Part shown: positions 61,618 through 64,000 of the stretch, one piece after another
Numbering within the stretch: position 1 is the first letter of the stretch
How the letters are laid out: each line of letters opens with the position of its first letter
From: Ralstonia pickettii
Lineage (GTDB): Bacteria > Pseudomonadota > Gammaproteobacteria > Burkholderiales > Burkholderiaceae
NCBI RefSeq assembly: GCF_030582395.1
Contig: NZ_CP104382.1
Location: 1,116,001-1,180,000 of the forward strand
Reading direction: 5' to 3'
DNA length: 64,000 nt
Notes under the pieces: model-generated
Database searches by the model: none
What the model was told of the DNA's origin: nothing
The model's input: the letters and a program-made list of their open reading frames with translations, nothing else
Made by a program: the position numbers and the translations under genes

Positions 61618-62457
61618 ATGAAACCGCGCACTCAACACGATTACCACCGCCGCATCGCCCGCGTGATCCAGGCGATCCTGGCCGACCCCGCCGCGCCACA
61701 TACTGTGCAGAGTCTGGCCGCGGTGGCCCACCTGTCGCCGTTTCACTTCCATCGCATCTACCGGGCGCTGACCGGCGAAGGCGTGTTCGAGACCGTCCAG
61801 CGCATGCGGCTGGCGCAGGCCGCGCGGCGTTTGAGCGGCGCAGAAGATTCCGTCACCGACGTCGCGCTCAACGTCGGCTATGGCAGCCCGCAGGCATTCG
61901 CGCGCGCCTTTCGCGAGTTCACGGGCGTAAGCCCGCGCGCCTTCCAGACCCGGCAGCAAGCGCTGAATGTGCGCAGCGCCGATACGGAAGACCTGCCGCC
62001 CATCGAGCTGATCGAGCAGCCGCCTTTGCACGCGCTCTGCCTGCGCCACGACGGCCCCGTCGCAACCATCCGCCAGACGTTCATCACGTTGCGGCAACTG
62101 CTCGGCATCGACATGGAATCGGCGGATGCACCCGATCGCATTGGCATCTGCAACGGCGACCCCGAAACGCCCGGCTCCTTTGAGTATTTCGCGGGCGTCA
62201 TCCTCGATGCGCCGCGCGCCGTCACCGGGCCCTTGCTCCCGATGCGCATCGAAGGCGGTCTCTACGCTTGCCACCGGCTGATCGGTCCTTACGCGCTGAT
62301 CGCGCCGACCATGCAGGCGCTCTACGGCGGCTGCCTCCCAAGCTACGGCTTTGAACCGGACGACCGGCCGGCACTTGAGTTGTATCGCAGCCCAGGGCGG
62401 CACCACCCGCCGCGTGCCTGCGTGACCGATCTGATGATCCCCATCCGCAAGGAGTAG
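61618..62457 (+). CDS. AraC-family regulator with GyrI-like effector domain
   Basis: A 279-residue protein. Two AraC helix-turn-helix units (about 5-108, with F-H-F-H-R-I-Y-R-A-L and G-Y-G-S-P-Q-A-F-A-R-A-F-R-E-F-T-G-V-S-P) are at the N-terminus and a GyrI/SOUL-like ligand domain (about 125-275) at the C-terminus. This Rob/SbmC-like order is common in multidrug or toxin-sensing regulators. A TATGCT -10-like element at 61604-61609 sits just before the start. The next gene begins 2 bases after its stop. Confidence 0.9.
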   Translation: MKPRTQHDYHRRIARVIQAILADPAAPHTVQSLAAVAHLSPFHFHRIYRALTGEGVFETVQRMRLAQAARRLSGAEDSVTDVALNVGYGSPQAFARAFREFTGVSPRAFQTRQQALNVRSADTEDLPPIELIEQPPLHALCLRHDGPVATIRQTFITLRQLLGIDMESADAPDRIGICNGDPETPGSFEYFAGVILDAPRAVTGPLLPMRIEGGLYACHRLIGPYALIAPTMQALYGGCLPSYGFEPDDRPALELYRSPGRHHPPRACVTDLMIPIRKE

Positions 62458-62459
62458 AG

Positions 62460-63572
62460 ATGCTGCACCGTTGGCTTGCCGCCGCGCTGGCGGCCGTCGT
62501 CATGGGCGCTGCCCATGGCGGTCCGGCAGACGCACCCGCTGCGCCGTTTCACGTGGGCGAAACCACCCGCACGTTCCACCCGCAGGCTGAACGCCATTGG
62601 CGCGGGGCACGCACGCAGGCGCTCATCACCAACATCTGGTATCCGGTGGACATTTCCGTGCCGGAGGTTTCGCACAACGTCGATGCGCCGGGCCGGTCGC
62701 CCTTCCGCATGCAGCCATCTGCCGGCGAAGCGCCCGTCGCGTCAACGCAGGCGCAACATCCGCTGCTGCTGCTTTCGCACGGCACGGGCGGCACGGCGGG
62801 CAGCCTCGATTGGATGGCCGCTGCGCTGGCCGCGAACGGCTACATCGTCGCGGGCGTGAATCATCCGGGCAACACGGCGCTGGAACCGCTCACGCGCGAA
62901 GGCTTCATGCTGTGGTGGGAGCGCGCCACTGACGTGAGCGAAGTGCTGGATGGCGTGCTCGCCGATCCCGTATTGGGCGCGCATGTCGATCGCACGCGCA
63001 TCGGCGCCGTGGGCTTTTCGTTGGGTGGCTATACGGTGCTCGAACTTGCCGGCGCACGCACGGATGTCCCGGCGTTCATGGCGTTCTGCGGCTCGCCGCA
63101 GGCCGACGCGATCTGCCATCCACCCGAGATGGCCCGCGCGCAGATCAACCCGACCGTCGACACGACAAGATCACCGCAGGCGGAAGCGTCCCTCGCCCGC
63201 TCCGGTGCGTCTTACCGCGACGCACGCATCAAAGCCGTTTTTGCGATGGCGCCGGCACTGGGCATGGCGATGGACGCCACGTCGCTTGGCAACATCAGCA
63301 TCCCGGTCTCGCTGATGGCCGGAGACGCGGATGTCACCGTGCCCGTCGACACCAACGTGCGCCGCGTCGCCAAGATGCTGCCCAAGGCCGATCTGCTGCT
63401 GGTGCCGGGCGCGTCGCATTACACGTTCATGGATACGTGCCTGCCGGGGGCCGCACCCCATGTGCCGCTGCTGTGCAAGGACAACCCGGGCGTCGACCGT
63501 GATGCGGTGCATGCCGAGGCCGTGCGCCGGGCGCTGGATTTCTTCGGGGCGGCGCTGCCCGGTCAGACCTGA
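62460..63572 (+). CDS. Exported alpha/beta hydrolase (dienelactone-hydrolase / PAF-acetylhydrolase-like)
   Basis: A 370-residue hydrolase with signal peptide (about 1-20). The nucleophile is in G-F-S-L-G-G-Y, the oxyanion segment is S-H-G-T-G-G, a late Asp is in A-G-D-A-D-V-T-V-P and the His is in G-A-S-H-Y-T-F. Cysteines in the mature part (C-G-S, I-C-H, T-C-L, L-C-K) could form disulfides in the periplasm. It is co-transcribed with the AraC/GyrI regulator. The substrate is unknown. Confidence 0.85.
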   Translation: MLHRWLAAALAAVVMGAAHGGPADAPAAPFHVGETTRTFHPQAERHWRGARTQALITNIWYPVDISVPEVSHNVDAPGRSPFRMQPSAGEAPVASTQAQHPLLLLSHGTGGTAGSLDWMAAALAANGYIVAGVNHPGNTALEPLTREGFMLWWERATDVSEVLDGVLADPVLGAHVDRTRIGAVGFSLGGYTVLELAGARTDVPAFMAFCGSPQADAICHPPEMARAQINPTVDTTRSPQAEASLARSGASYRDARIKAVFAMAPALGMAMDATSLGNISIPVSLMAGDADVTVPVDTNVRRVAKMLPKADLLLVPGASHYTFMDTCLPGAAPHVPLLCKDNPGVDRDAVHAEAVRRALDFFGAALPGQT

Positions 63573-63599
63573 GCGTCACCGCGATTCGATGCAGATCGA

Positions 63600-64000
63600 T
63601 TACCGCTTCTGCACCGCCACGCTGCCGATCGAATAGCCCGCGCCAAACGAGCAGATCATGCCCAGGTCGCCCGACTTCAGGTCGGCACGGTGGCGGTGGA
63701 ACGCGATGATCGACCCCGCCGATGCGGTGTTGGCGAACTCATCCAGAATCACCGGCGCTTCGTCGGCCGATGCATCGTGCCCAAGCAGGCGCTTGCCGAT
63801 CAGCTGGTTCATTGCCAGGTTGGCCTGGTGCAGCCAGAAGCGGCGCACGTCAGCCGGGACATGGCCGAGTTGCTGCAGATGGCCGGCAATGTGCTCGGCG
63901 GCCATCGGGCAGACTTCCTTGAAGACCTTGCGGCCCTCTTGGTGGAAGAGCTGATCGCGGTCGTCCGGGTTGCGGTCTTCGCTGCGCGAGAGGTAGCCGG
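63600..64000 (-). CDS. FabH-like 3-oxoacyl-ACP synthase III (5' part outside window)
   Basis: About 133 C-terminal residues of a ketoacyl-ACP synthase III-type protein are visible. The catalytic His is in F-W-L-H-Q-A-N-L-A-M-N and the Asn in N-T-A-S-A-G-S-I-I. The Cys part is outside. The tail S-F-G-A-G-Y-S-I-G-S-V-A-V-Q matches the family; the H-Q-A-N and A-S-A-G variants point to a specialised branch rather than housekeeping FabH. Confidence 0.88.
   Translation of the reverse strand, partial: GYLSRSEDRNPDDRDQLFHQEGRKVFKEVCPMAAEHIAGHLQQLGHVPADVRRFWLHQANLAMNQLIGKRLLGHDASADEAPVILDEFANTASAGSIIAFHRHRADLKSGDLGMICSFGAGYSIGSVAVQKR

Overview
The window is about 64 kb of high-GC (mid-60 percent) chromosomal DNA with about 49 recognisable protein genes, no rRNA, tRNA or transposase gene, and no phage block. 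Codon use, gene content (MetQNI, MocR-type regulators, DUF2917, a large two-partner secretion locus, type II secretion genes) and protein style point to a betaproteobacterium of the Burkholderiaceae, most likely Ralstonia. The species call is inference.

Layout. 0-10.6 kb: a truncated NfrB-like glycosyltransferase, a gene-free 0.7 kb stretch, a chemoreceptor, a glycine-zipper lipoprotein, a 2-hydroxyacid dehydrogenase, an ABC solute-binding protein divergent from a TetR regulator, an MFS transporter and a HIT protein. 10.6-23.7 kb is a sulfur-metabolism neighbourhood. It holds a decayed histidine kinase, DUF2917, a TauD-type dioxygenase, an M20 peptidase and methionine uptake (metQ-metN-metI). 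A ~0.5 kb giant palindrome follows, then a family 2A encapsulin operon (rhodanese, serine acetyltransferase, shell, cysteine desulfurase cargo with a 220-residue disordered leader) divergent from a MocR regulator. The same GAACAG-N10-CTGTTC operator lies at the MocR gene and between DUF2917 and tauD.

24.2-30.6 kb: part of a type II secretion system (gspF, H, I, J, convergent gspK), a CoiA-like zinc protein and a secreted PstS-like protein. 30.6-53.6 kb: one large minus-strand locus. An STN/TonB hybrid sensor, an ECF sigma factor and a FecR anti-sigma factor lie upstream of a 4103-residue TpsA exoprotein. Its TpsB porin follows, then a dedicated ExbB (fused to DUF2341-LamG), ExbD and TonB, a porin, a coiled-coil periplasmic protein and a YbjN protein. 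The arrangement resembles the Pseudomonas aeruginosa PUMA3 (Vre) cell-surface signalling system. I find four matching promoter-like sequences with identical spacing in front of fecR, tpsA, tpsB and the CoiA-like/gspK pair. They suggest one ECF regulon that also includes a T2SS gene.

53.7-64 kb: small regulator-target modules. These are a NUDIX/winged-helix regulator divergent from an SPFH plus NAD-kinase-like operon, a hydrolase-MarR-enoyl-CoA hydratase operon, ArsR plus tandem SRPBCC, a tautomerase (with a tiny coupled membrane ORF) divergent from a LysR regulator, AraC/GyrI plus a hydrolase, and a truncated FabH-like synthase at the right edge.
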